From Macrostomum hystrix (taxonomy: Eukaryota; Platyhelminthes; Macrostomidae): a DNA stretch of 64,000 nucleotides. The DNA lies in contig CATNEN010000041.1 of NCBI GenBank assembly GCA_950097015.1, positions 2,893,501-2,957,500 of the forward strand, written 5' to 3'. Below are positions 12,001 through 21,640 of the stretch, in pieces. Each line of letters starts with the position of its first letter. Within the stretch, counting starts at the first letter, position 1. A program made the position numbers and the translations under genes. Below the pieces are notes generated by a model. It saw only the letters and a list, made by a program, of their open reading frames with translations, searched no databases and had not been told where the DNA came from.

Positions 12001-13898
12001 GCTTGGATTCATCCGTCACTCTGCTTGGATTCACCCGTCACTCTGCTTGGATTCACCCGTCACTCTGCTTGGATTCATCCGTCACTCTGCTTGGATTCAT
12101 CCGTCACTCTGCTTGGATTCATCCGTCACTCTGCTTGAATTCATCCGTCACTCTGCTTGGATTCGTCCTTCACTCTGCTTGGATCCATCCTTCACTCTGC
12201 TTGGATCCATCCTTCACTCTGCTTGGATCCATCCGTCACTTTGCTTGGATCCATCCGTCACTCTGCTTGGATCCATTCGTCACTCTGCTTGGATCCATCC
12301 GTCACTCTGCTTGGATCCATCCGTCACTCTGCTTGGATCTATCCGTCTCTCTGTTTATCGTGCAACTCTCATCCCCACCCCGATTCCCCTCGCTCCCCAG
12401 CCCTGGTGAGCCTGCTCCCCCGCAATCGCATCAGCCTGATGCTGAAGCCGCGCCTGTCCACCGGGACCCTGCTCGGCCTGGTTGAGAGCAGAGGCGGCAA
12501 CGGCGGCAGGGAGAAGCGAGTCCTGGCCGTCCAGCTGCGCGACGGTGACATCGTCATTAGCATGAAGTCTCCGAACCGGATCCTCAGCGAGGTCCGCGCC
12601 GCTATGCCCAGCACCTTCCTGCTGTGCGACGGCGACTGGCACACCGTCGAGGGTGAGCCAGGGATCCGGGGCTCAGGCTGATCTCATCTCATGAGAAGGG
12701 ATGATGAAGGGAGGCTCAGGTTGGTGATGAAGGGAGGCTCAGACTGATGATGAAGGGAGGCTCAGGTTGGTGATGAAGGGAGGCTCAGACTGATGATGAA
12801 GGGAGGCTCAGGTTGGTGATGAAGGGAGGCTCAGGTTGGTGATGAAGGGAGGCTCAGACTGATGATGAAGGGAGGCTCAGGTTGGTGATGAAGGGAGGCT
12901 CAGGTTGGTGATGAAGGGAGGCTCAGGTTGGTGATGAAGGGAGGCTCAGACTGATGATGAAGGAAGGCTCAGACTGATGATGAAGGGAGGCTCAGACTGA
13001 TGATGAAGGGAGGCTCAGACTGATGATGAAGGGAGACTCAGACTGATGATGAAGGGAGGCTCAGACTGATGATGAAGGGAGACTCAGACTGATGATGAAG
13101 GGAGACTCAGACTGATGATGAAGGGAGGCTAATTCTCATTCTGACAAAGTAAATCAGGCAGATTCGGCAGGGAGGCTGTCAGTTTGTCAGTAATGATAGA
13201 ACATCAGCAGAAAATTCATTTCCTCCGTCTCCTCGCAGCTGAGATTGACTTCCGCCGAGTCCGCGTGTGGGTCGACGACCGGCTGTCAGTGATCGGCGCC
13301 CTGCCGGTGCAGTTTGAAGGCTTCGATGGCCAGCCGTTCCTCGGAGGCCTGCCGAGCAGCGGTGAGTTGCGGCTGAGCCCTGACCCAACTGGTTTCCAGT
13401 CCTAGTCACACAGACGCCACCCATGCGTGTAATATTCCCTGAGCAGAAATTACGAGTCAGTATGACCCGAGCTCTGACCTATATTGACTCACATTGACCA
13501 ACATTGACCAACATTGACCCACATTGACCAACATTGACCCACATTGACCTACATTCACTCATATTGACCCACATTGACCCAAATTGACCTACATTGACCC
13601 ACATTGACCTACATTGACCCACATTGACCTAAATTGACCCACATTGACCCACATTGACCTACATTGACCTACATTGACCCACATTGCCCTAAATTGACCC
13701 AAATTGACCAACATTGATCCACATTGACCCGAATTGACCCTTGGCCTCGCAGACATGTCCAGCAGTCTGAGCTTCCTGCCCGGCAACTATGTCGGCTGCC
13801 TGAAGTCGGTAGCCATCAACGGGGAGGCGCTGCCGCTGGCCGGATTCCACGCCACGGACACCGGCCTTGTGCGGAAGGGCGCCTGCTATGTGGGCTGA
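1..13898 (+). CDS. LAMA: Laminin alpha chain, 3' part of gene (27 exons)
   Basis: Secreted basement-membrane glycoprotein: the alpha chain of the laminin heterotrimer, which binds cell-surface receptors through its C-terminal LG domains. Exons read from GT-AG sites and frame: 1-89, 471-714, 1278-1402, 1493-1636, 1787-1989, 2171-2452, 2550-2842, 2982-3089, 3170-3281, 4090-4269, 4459-4739, 5130-5562, 6439-6573, 6668-6844, 7107-7282, 7457-7606, 8031-8336, 8453-8583, 8990-9626, 9704-9851, 9964-10126, 10753-10875, 11024-11609, 11702-11873, 12401-12652, 13239-13361, 13753-13898. All junction phases agree and the total is 5919 nt, giving 1972 residues plus stop. The first exon is cut by the window edge. 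Order: tail of a laminin IV domain, cysteine-rich LE repeats, coiled coil, LG1 to LG5, ending CYVG-stop. Five LG domains identify an alpha chain; beta and gamma chains have none. I cannot assign the alpha subtype. Confidence 0.95.
130..420. repeat. 19-bp minisatellite in laminin intron 1
   Basis: About 15 head-to-tail copies of GTTAGACAGGAACCCACCT. Later copies diverge (GACAAGAAGC, GACAAGAACC). It fills most of the intron between 89 and 471. Confidence 0.95.
790..1225. repeat. 34-bp minisatellite in laminin intron 2
   Basis: About 13 copies of a 34-bp unit with core CATTCTCGAATCCCCTTCC then ATCCTGGATCC. The open frames across it are an effect of the repeat. Confidence 0.95.
2005..2135. repeat. 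23-bp minisatellite in laminin intron 5
   Basis: Five to six copies of a 23-bp unit with core GATTGGCAGATTCCCCAGTC, in the short intron 1990-2170. Confidence 0.9.
3345..4065. repeat. 24-bp minisatellite in laminin intron 9
   Basis: About 30 copies of a 24-bp unit with core ACTCTCATTCCCATCCACTG. The unit is a multiple of three, so open frames of 240-340 codons cross it on both strands; they are not genes. The true exon starts at 4090. Confidence 0.95.
4780..5035. repeat. About 24-bp minisatellite in laminin intron 11
   Basis: About ten copies built on GGGATTCGAGTCCGGGATGG, with diverged copies at both ends. Confidence 0.9.
5563..6360. repeat. 20-bp minisatellite carrying splice-donor copies, laminin intron 12
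   Basis: About 40 copies of CTGGCTGGCTGGGTGAGTGA or a variant with GGATGAGTGA. The array starts at the exon 12 donor itself (exon ends 5562), and the unit contains the donor sequence GGGTGAGTGACT. Confidence 0.95.
6845..7040. repeat. 14-bp minisatellite in laminin intron 14
   Basis: About 13 copies of GGGATGGACAGTTC. The first, diverged copies begin directly at the donor of exon 14 (GTGAGGGACAGTTTGG). Confidence 0.93.
7640..7915. repeat. 15-bp minisatellite in laminin intron 16
   Basis: About 18 copies of CCTGAGTTCAGTGGT. Confidence 0.95.
8635..8925. repeat. 17-bp minisatellite in laminin intron 18
   Basis: About 16 copies of CAACTCAAGATCCCAAT with point variants. Confidence 0.95.
10140..10640. 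repeat. 20-bp minisatellite in laminin intron 21
   Basis: About 24 copies of CACCTCAGGGATGAGAGTGA, most diverged at the 3' end of the array. Confidence 0.95.
10876..11000. repeat. 14-bp minisatellite in laminin intron 22
   Basis: About eight copies of CCCAGTCAGGCAGT, starting directly at the donor of exon 22 (GTGAGTCCCAGTGAGGCAG). Confidence 0.9.
11890..12355. repeat. 22-bp minisatellite in laminin intron 24
   Basis: About 20 copies of a 22-bp unit with core GGATTCATCCGTCACTCTGC, changing to GGATCCATCC in the second half. Confidence 0.95.
12690..13135. repeat. 23-bp minisatellite in laminin intron 25
   Basis: About 19 copies of a 23-bp unit with core GATGATGAAGGGAGGCTCAG, in two interspersed variants (CAGACT and CAGGTT). 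Confidence 0.95.
13480..13735. repeat. 10-bp minisatellite in laminin intron 26
   Basis: About 25 copies of ACATTGACCC, with variants ending in CCT and CCA. Confidence 0.95.
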
Positions 13899-14204
13899 TC
13901 GACTGAAACAAGCTGCTCAACTGAGCCCTGCTTCACCTCATTTTGGGAGCTGATAAATACGGACTCTGGGCCTCTGAACTGTTTAGTCCAATAATCTGTC
14001 ATTTAGCGATTTTACACTTTTCTATTCAAAAAAAGCGTTTTCACGAGTACTAAAATTTTAGCCGTTTTTTCATAATTTCTTTAAAAGCTTCTTTTCTCTC
14101 AGTACCATGAAAAAAGACGGGGAAATAATTAAACTCAATTGGCTAGCAATGCGAGGAGTCTTCAACTATTCCTTTGTTTCGCTTAGGCCCTAACTGCCAC
14201 AGCC
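13899..14204. other. Laminin 3' flank / 3'UTR
   Basis: AT-richer sequence after the laminin stop. I see no further ORF and no clear AATAAA signal. Confidence 0.5.
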
Positions 14205-15112
14205 TGCATTCTACTGATAGTAGGCCAATCAGCATTCTACTGATAGTAGGCCATACAGCATTCTACTGATAGTAGGCCATACAGCATTCTACTGATAGTA
14301 GGCCATGCAGCATTCTACTGATAGTAGGCCATACAGCATTCTACTGATAGTAGGCCATGCAGCATTCTACTGATAGTAGGCCATACAGCATTCTACTGAT
14401 AGTAGGCCATACAGCATTCTACTGATAGTAGGCCATACAGCATTCTACTGATAGTAGGCCATGCAGCATTCTACTGATAGTAGGCCAATCAGCATTCTAC
14501 TGATAGTAGGCCATACAGCATTCTACTGATAGTAGGCCATATAGCATTCTACTGATAGTAGGCCATGCAGCATTCTACTGATAGTAGGCCATACAGCATT
14601 CTACTGATAGTAGGCCATACAGCATTCTACTGATAGTAGGCCATGCAGCATTCTACTGATAGTAGGCCATACAGCATTCTACTGATAGTAGGCCATACAG
14701 CATTCTACTGATAGTAGGCCATACAGCATTCTACTGATAGTAGGCCATGCAGCATTCTACTGATAGTAGGCCATGCAGCATTCTACTGATAGTAGGCCAT
14801 GCAGCATTCTACTGATAGTAGGCCATATAGCATTCTACTGATAGTAGGCCATACAGCATTCTACTGATAGTAGGCCATACAGCATTCTACTGATAGTAGG
14901 CCATACAGCATTCTACTGATAGTAGGCCATACAGCATTCTACTGATAGTAGGCCATGCAGCATTCTACTGATAGTAGGCCATGCAGCATTCTACTGATAG
15001 TAGGCCATGCAGCATTCTACTGATAGTAGGCCATGCAGCATTCTACTGATAGTAGGCCATACAGCATTCTACTGATAGTAGGCCAATCAGCATTCTACTG
15101 ATAGTAGGCTAT
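14205..15112. repeat. 26-bp hairpin-forming satellite array
   Basis: About 35 near-identical copies with core GCATTCTACTGATAGTAGGC, then CATACA, CATGCA, CATATA or CAATCA. Each unit holds the inverted repeat CTACT-GAT-AGTAG, so a transcript could fold one small hairpin per unit. The array lies between laminin and the small membrane-protein gene. It is not a CRISPR array: there are no unique spacers and the genome is eukaryotic. Confidence 0.95.
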
Positions 15113-15623
15113 CCTCGCACCTAGTCAGATAAATCTTACAATTTTGGCATAGCTGTTTATAAGCAGACGCACATCCAGGATCACGTGACCCTCTGACGGA
15201 GATTGAATTGTCGGGTTTGAGGTAGTGGGTAGGATTACGCGCACACAGGTAATAAGACAGGTGTAGCTGCAACTGAATATTTCCCAGTGATAGAACAGGA
15301 CCAGTTACCTTCAGAGCCCTAGAGAGCATTGGCAGAGCTGTGTGAGCTGGCACAGCTGAGGTTCATGAGAGTGCTTGGCAGTTCTGATTGCCGACTGTCT
15401 CCGCTGTCCCCCACCCCCTCCTTATCGCAACTCCGCGGGGTCGCGCGCCTGAACTGTTAGCAGCATTTGCTGAGTCACGGTGTGCGCTGCGGGCTGGGGT
15501 GGGTGGCCGCCTTAGAATAATTGCGCAGCCAGCTGTCTTAAAGAAAGCCAACTCATTCTCAGCCGGCCAGGGGTGTCCGAAGTGCTCAAACAGGTCGTGT
15601 GTGCTCAGCCCAGAAGCTTGTCA

Positions 15624-17969
15624 ATGGAGTTCTATTATTACCTGGCCTTCCTGGTACCAGTGCTGGTCATGGGTGAGTGGCTGCTGCTTTCATCTGCGTG
15701 GGAATCTGTGGATTGGGACAGGAGTTTGCCATTGGCCAACAATCTGCCTTATAATCCCGTACATAGGTGTTTATTAACCCAATATATATATCTATATTAG
15801 GATTTGTTCATATGCAATGGGATTCGACCAACAAATGGATTTGACTTACTAGAGGATTTGATCTATAAGGGGATTTCACCTACAAAGGGATTTCACCTAC
15901 AAGGGGATTTGACCTACAAGGGGATTCGATCTACAAGGGGATTTCACCTACAAGGGACTTTAAGCTACGAGGGGATTTGATATACAAGGGGATTTGACCT
16001 ACGAGGAGGATTTGACCTACGAGGGGATTTGATATACAAAGGGAATGACCTACAAGGGGATTTGACCTACAAGGGGATTTCAACTACAAGGGACTTTTAG
16101 CTACGAGGGGATTTGATACACAAGGGGATTTGATATACAAGGGGATTTGATATACAAGGGGATTTGATATACAAGGGGATTTGACCTACAAGAGGATTTC
16201 ACCTACAAGGGACTTTTAGCTACGAGGGGATTTGATACACAAGGGGATTTGACCTACAAGGGGATTTGATACACAAGGGGATTTGATATACAAAGGGATT
16301 TGATATAAAAGGGGATTTGACCTACAAGAGGATTTCACCTACAAGGGACTTTTAGCTACGAGGGGATTTGATACACAAGGGGATTTGACCTACAAGAGGA
16401 TTTCACCTACAAGCGACTTTTAGCTACGAGGGGATTTGATACACAAGGGGATTTGACCTACAAGGGGATTTGACCTACAAGGGGATTTGATACACAAGGG
16501 GATTTGATATACAAGGGGATTTGATACACAAGGGGATTTGACCTACAAGAGGATTTCACCTACAAGGGACTTTTAGCTACGAGGGGATTTGATACACAAG
16601 GGGATTTGACCTACAAGGGGATTTGACCTACAAGGGGATTTCACCTACAAGGGGATTTCACCTACAAGGGGATTTCACCTGCAAGGGGATTTCACCTACA
16701 AGGGGATTTCACCTACAAGGGGATTTCACCTACAAGGGAATTTTTGCTACGAGGGGATTTGATAGACAAGGGGATTTGACCTACAAGGGGATTCGATCTA
16801 CAAGGGGATTTCACCTACAAGGGACTTTTAGCTACGAGGGGATTTGATATACAAGGGGATTTGACCTACGAGGAGGATTTGACCTACGAGGGGATTTGAT
16901 ATACAAAGGGAATGACCTACAAGGGGATTTGACCTACAAGGGGATTTCACCTACAAGGGACTTTTAGCTACGAGGGGATTTGATACACAAGGGGATTTGA
17001 CCAACAAGGGGATTTGACCTACAAGGGGATTTCACCTACAAGGGGATTTCACCTGCAAGGGGATTTCACCTACAAGGGGATTTCACCTACAAGGGGATTT
17101 TTGCTACGAGGGGATTTGATAGACAAGGGGATTTGACCTACGAGGAGGATTTGACCTACGAGGGGATTTGATATACAAAGGGAATGACCTACAAGGGGAT
17201 TTGACCTACAAGGGGATTTCAACTACAAGGGACTTTTAGCTACGAGGGGATTTGATACACAAGGGGATTTGATATACAAGGGGATTTGATATACAAGGGG
17301 ATTTGATATACAAGGGGATTTGACCTACAAGGGGATTTCACCTACAAGGGACTTTTAGCTACGAGGGGATTTGATACACAAGGGGATTTGACCAACAAGG
17401 GGATTTCACCTACAAGGGGATTTCACCTACAAGGGGATTTCACCTGCAAGGGGATTTCACCTACAAGGGGATTTCACCTACAAGGGGATTTCACCTACAA
17501 GGGAATTTTTGCTACGAGGGGATTTGATAGACAAGGGGATTTGACCTACAAGGGGATTTTACCTACAAGGGACTTTTAGCTACTAGGGGATTTGATACAA
17601 GGGGATTTCACCTACAAGGGGATTTCACCTACAAGGGAATTTTTGCTACGAGGGGATTTGATAGACAAGGGGATTTGACCTACAAGGGGATTTTACCTAC
17701 AAGGGACTTTTAGCTACTAGGGGATTTGATACAAGGGGATTTCACCTAGAAGGATTCATTGAGCTGCAAAGGGTGTAAAGGGATTAATCTTGAATGGGAT
17801 TCAGTGACAAGCAACTGACAGTGCAGCACCGCCCACCGCAGGCCTCATCACCTACCGGATCATGAAGGGCTACAAGGACAAGGAGGCTGCGCGCCTCATC
17901 AAGAAGAAGAAGCGAGAGGAGAAGCGCGAGGCCAAGGACTCCAGGAAGCCGAAGCTGGCCACCTCTTGA
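15624..17969 (+). CDS. Small single-pass membrane protein, 58 aa, two exons
   Basis: Exon 1 15624-15672 and exon 2 17842-17969, joined in phase 1 (donor GGTGAGTGG, acceptor CCCACCGCAGGCC). The product starts MEFYYYLAFLVPVLVMG, with one hydrophobic segment at about residues 4-20. A strongly basic helical tail follows, containing KKKKREEKREAK, and it ends KLATS. This is the layout of a small integral membrane protein with a short lumenal end and a charged cytosolic tail. I do not recognise the family. The hydrophobic segment and basic tail are encoded by separate exons in matching phase, which supports a real gene. A pyrimidine-containing acceptor lies 10 nt upstream of the ATG (GCTCAGCCCAG). 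Confidence 0.65.
15835..17755. repeat. 17-bp minisatellite of nearly 2 kb with higher-order structure
   Basis: More than 100 copies of CTACAAGGGGATTTGAC and variants (TACACAAGG, TACGAGGGG, GGACTTTTAG) fill the intron of the 58-residue gene. Longer blocks recur in the same variant order, for example near 16620-16850 and 17390-17580, and 16000-16160 and 17145-17305. Confidence 0.95.
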
Positions 17970-18340
17970 GCGGCGCGCCCCGCGGAAGCCCCTGATTGGC
18001 TCGCAGTTTTTTCTAAGCGTCCTCCGCATCGCAAATTTGTTTTGATTGCAGAAACTGCTGAGAGACAAACAGCACATCAGCTTGTCATGTCCGATTCCAA
18101 ATCTGCTAAGCTGGTTTCCAACAATTATGTTCATTCGATTCACCACAGCCTACTGTCAGCAATATATTGCGTCTCTAATCAGTCAGTCCTTTTTTGCAGT
18201 TTTTGATGCTCGCATTTTTCAGTCTTCCTTGAGTGAGGAGCGAATTTGATTTGACAGGAAATACACAGAATTAACGAGATGAATGGATTGCGTCACCAGA
18301 GCAGGGCTCCACCGCCCTTTGACAATTCGGCTTCCTTGTC
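17970..18340. other. 3' flank of the small membrane-protein gene
   Basis: Non-coding, AT-rich. No RNA gene or signal that I can support. Confidence 0.5.
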
Positions 18341-18344
18341 ATTC

Positions 18345-18775
18345 AAATACTTGAAGGGTTGCAAGAACTGAATGAGGGAATTTACAGCTAGGGTTTGAAG
18401 GGTTGCAAGAACTGAATGAGGGAATGTACAGCTGGGGGTTGAAGGGTTGCAAGAACTGAATGAGGGAATGTACAGCTAGGGTTTGAAGGGTTGCAAGAAC
18501 TGAATGAGGGAATGTACAGCTGGGGGTTGAAGGGTTCCAAGAACCGAATGAGTGAATGTACAGCTGGGGGTTGAAGGGTTGCAAGAACCGAATGAGTGAA
18601 TGTACAGCTGGGGGTTGAAGGGTTGCAAGAACTGAATGAGGGAATGTACAGCTGGGGGTTGAAGGGTTGCAAGAACTGAATGAGGGAATGTGCAGCTGGG
18701 GGTTGAAGGGTTGCAAGAACTGAATGAGGGAATGTACAGCTAGGGTTTGAAGGGTTGCAAGAACCGAATGAGGGA
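18345..18775. repeat. About 44-bp minisatellite
   Basis: Nine to ten copies of a unit with core GGGTTGCAAGAACTGAATGA followed by GGGAATGTACAGCTGGGGG. Copies alternate between GCTGGGGGTT and GCTAGGGTTT. Confidence 0.95.
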
Positions 18776-18915
18776 TTGCACCTTCTTTAACCCGGCCTTT
18801 AAACCTGGCAGAGTTTTAGTACGTAACTGTAAATTAGGTGGGCCCCATCGAGTCCTGATGCTGCTGCAGCTAGCACCAGCTCGGCCTTCTGTTGTCGAAT
18901 GGGGACAACAGGACA

Positions 18916-18997
18916 ACCTGCGCCGGCCGCTGCCGGACCTCGGATGCCTCGCCGACTTCCGTGCCGCCGACACGGACGCCGACGGCCTGCTGACAGT
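18916..18997 (+). pseudogene. 82-bp exact copy of part of the EF-hand gene
   Basis: The 82 bases are identical to 20049-20130, which encode residues 72-99 of the EF-hand protein including most of its third calcium loop. Similarity stops sharply on both sides. There is no start, no intact EF-hand protein and no continuation of the frame, so this is a fragment and not a gene. Confidence 0.85.
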
Positions 18998-19775
18998 GTC
19001 AGCTGGGTGCCGGCCGTGCATTTTTCATGAGGCTTTGGCTGCCGGCACAATTCCCGCCAGACCCTGCCGTCATGTGCCTTGCGGCGCTTCGATCGGCCAG
19101 CGAGAAGTTGTCGATCCGGCTAATCCGATCTTTGCCCCGTTAGACGCCGTTTCCCATTTAGCTTGATCCCACTGTGACCCCACACTTTTTATCCCAGGAG
19201 GGGAGGCGAGATTCCCCAGCCGACTTATGCATCATTAATGGGGCTCGTTGCGGTCACGAGCAGAAATCGAACAACCGCTGAGCATCGAGCTGGCGATAAA
19301 ATGCCGCTAAAGCCAACTTTGCCCAGCGGGAGGCCTCCGTTGGCACAAATTTTCTACTCCTGACGGCCGGTGTCAGGGATCCCCTGAGGGGAGGCGGGTA
19401 AATTAACGATATCAGCTCGATGGCGCTAGTTTCGAATGATACTGACTCGAAAAACACGAAGAAAACATTTCTATAGTGGCCATTTATAAACTGCATGTCA
19501 TCTTTGCTGATTGCCCGAGAGCGCAAATGTCTGGTACAAGAAATGGTCGAACAATCCATTCCCTCCCCAATACGGAAAAACATTTTGTAAGGCCTGATCA
19601 AACAGCAGATCCGTGACCCCGCATCCCCGCTGCTCATCTGACCTCCCCATCTGCATAAAGCTCTGGTCCCGAGCGGTCACGAGTCGTTGCTGAATTGCGG
19701 GCTCCCTCGCCTCATCCTGGCAAGGGCCGCCCCATGGGGACCAATGGCCTCCCGGCCAGGCGGCCGCTGCCACTC
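18998..19775. other. Spacer upstream of the EF-hand gene
   Basis: No coding exon recognised. It should contain the promoter of the EF-hand gene at its 3' end. Confidence 0.4.
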
Positions 19776-19777
19776 CG

Positions 19778-19786
19778 ATAAAAGCT
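19778..19786 (+). promoter_or_regulatory. TATA-like box of the EF-hand gene
   Basis: GATAAAAG about 50 nt before the ATG at 19835, which would place the start of transcription near 19808-19812 and give a very short leader. Confidence 0.4.
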
Positions 19787-19834
19787 GCAGCGAATCGGCC
19801 AGGCAACCTCAGAGACAAGCTGAGCAGCCGAGCC

Positions 19835-20254
19835 ATGAGCAGCAACCGCGACCTGTTCAATGCGTTTGACGTTGATGGCAACGGCAGCCTGGACCTGCGC
19901 GAGTTCGGCGCCCTGATGCGCGCCTTCGGTGGCGGCTCCGACGGCCGCCGCCTGACGGAGGCGGAGGTGGCCGGCATCCTCGGCCGGGTGGACAGCGACG
20001 CCAGCGGCTGCGTGGACTTCGCCGAATTCGAGACTGCCGCGGCGGTCCACCTGCGCCGGCCGCTGCCGGACCTCGGATGCCTCGCCGACTTCCGTGCCGC
20101 CGACACGGACGCCGACGGCCTGCTGACAGTCGAGGAGGCGATCGCCGCGGCCCATCGGCTGGGCAGGCAGCTTCGCGATGCCGGGGACAGCGGCGACAAC
20201 GGCGGAGGTCCGCGACTAATCAGCTACGTGGAGTTCCTGGAGCTGCTGGCATGA
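19835..20254 (+). CDS. Calmodulin-like EF-hand protein, 139 aa, intronless
   Basis: Small cytosolic calcium-binding protein. Three good 12-residue loops are visible: 12-23 DVDGNGSLDLRE, 53-64 DSDASGCVDFAE and 90-101 DTDADGLLTVEE, each with Asp at 1 and 3, Gly at 6 and Glu at 12. A fourth hand near the end is degenerate: a Gly/Asp-rich loop followed by ISYVEFLELLA. Size and layout match calmodulin or troponin-C-like proteins, but the sequence is too divergent for a precise name. The single exon has strong GC3 bias, unlike the spliced neighbours. An 82-bp piece of it is copied upstream at 18916-18997. Confidence 0.85.
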   Translation: MSSNRDLFNAFDVDGNGSLDLREFGALMRAFGGGSDGRRLTEAEVAGILGRVDSDASGCVDFAEFETAAAVHLRRPLPDLGCLADFRAADTDADGLLTVEEAIAAAHRLGRQLRDAGDSGDNGGGPRLISYVEFLELLA

Positions 20255-20499
20255 AGCCGCGGCACTTTTGAAATGCCGAAACACTGCGAATTTCGCTAAA
20301 CTTTTCTCAAATCCCTTCTGGCACCGCGATTAGCAATTTTTTCTGTTTACATTTATAAAAATACACACGGCTACTGGCATCCGGCATTCGCCGGCACTGA
20401 GATGAGCACCTGCCTCGCATAACAGTTTTGCTTACCTGCGCCTCAGACTTCACCTTCTGACACTCACGGTGACACTGACACCGCGACACTCTCTCTGAC

Positions 20500-21640
20500 A
20501 CTCTCCGTCACTCTCTCTCTCTCTCTCTCTGAATCTCCGTCTCTCTCTCTCTGAATCTCCGTCACTCTCTCTCTGAATCTCCGTCCCTCTCTCTCTGAAT
20601 CTCCGTCACTCTCTCTCTGAATCTCCGTCACTCTCTCTCTGAATCTCCGTCACTCTCTCTCTCTCTCTGAATCTCCGTCACTCTCTCTCTGAATCTCCGT
20701 CACTCTCTCTGAATCTCCGTCCCTCTCTCTCTGAATCTCCGTCACTCTCTCTCTGAATCTCCGCCACTCTCTCTCTGAATCTCCGTCACTCTCTCTCTCT
20801 GAATCTCCGTCACTCTCTCTCTCTGAATCTCCGCCACTCTCTCTCTGAATCTCCGTCACTCTCTCTCTGAATCTCCGTCACTCTCTCTCTCTGAATCTCC
20901 GTCACTCTCTCTCTCTGAATCTCCGTCACTCTCTCTCTGAATCTCCGTCACTCTATCTCTGAATCTCCGTCACTCTCTCTCTGAATCTCCGTCACTCTCT
21001 CTCTGAATCTCCGTCACTCTATCTCTGAATCTCCGTCACTCTCTCTCTGAATCTCCGTCACTCTCTCTCTCTGAATTTCGGTCACTCTCTCTGAATTTCC
21101 GTCACTCTCTCTGAATTTCCGTCACTCTCTCTGAATTTGCGCCACTCTCTCTGAATTTCCGTCACTTTATCTTAATCTCCTCTCCGTCACTCTTTCTCAG
21201 AATCTCCTCTCCGTCTCTCTCTCTCAGAATCTCTGTCACTCTCTCTAAATCTCTGTCACTGTCTCTAAATCTCTGTCACTCTCTCAGAATCTCTGTCACT
21301 CTCTCAGAATCTCTGTCACTCTCTCTAAATCTCTGTCACTCTCTCTAAATCTCTGTCACTCTCTCTAAATCTCTGTCACTCTCTCTGAATCTCTGTCACT
21401 CTCTCTGAATCTCAGTCACTCTTTCTGAATCTCCTTTCCTTAACTACCTCTCTGAATCTCTGTCACTCTCTCTGAATCTCAGTCACTCTTTCTGAATCTC
21501 CTTTCCTTCACTACCTTTCTGAATCTCCTGTCCGTCACTCTCTCTGAATTTCCGTCACTCTCTCTGAAGTTCCGTCACTCTATCTTAATCTCCTCTCCGT
21601 CACTCTCTTTTTGAGTCTCCGTCATTTTTGAAGCTCTAAA
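20500..21640. repeat. CT-rich degenerate satellite
   Basis: Long run of CTCTCTCTCTGAATCTCCGT-type units (about 17-24 bp, variable CT tract) with later variants GAATTTCCGTCACT and AAATCTCTGTCACT. More than 50 units. Confidence 0.95.

Larger units (their letters stand above)
7457..13898 (+). other. Laminin LG1-LG5 domains
   Basis: LG1 covers 7457-8583, LG2 8990-9626, LG3 9704-10875, LG4 11024-11873 and LG5 12401-13898. Several modules end in the typical disulphide segment (GGGFDGCVKDLVVND, FSGCIRDVEFLNEAN, GNYVGCLKSVAINGE). The linker between LG3 and LG4 is short (VEGGADGGADLRVLDGCG) and Gly/Asp-rich. The family uses these domains to bind integrins, alpha-dystroglycan and heparan sulphate. The domain limits are my estimate from the LG pattern. 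Confidence 0.85.

Noticed and set aside
14205-15112. CRISPR-like array
   Set aside because: Units are directly adjacent without unique spacers, there are no cas genes, and the genome is eukaryotic.
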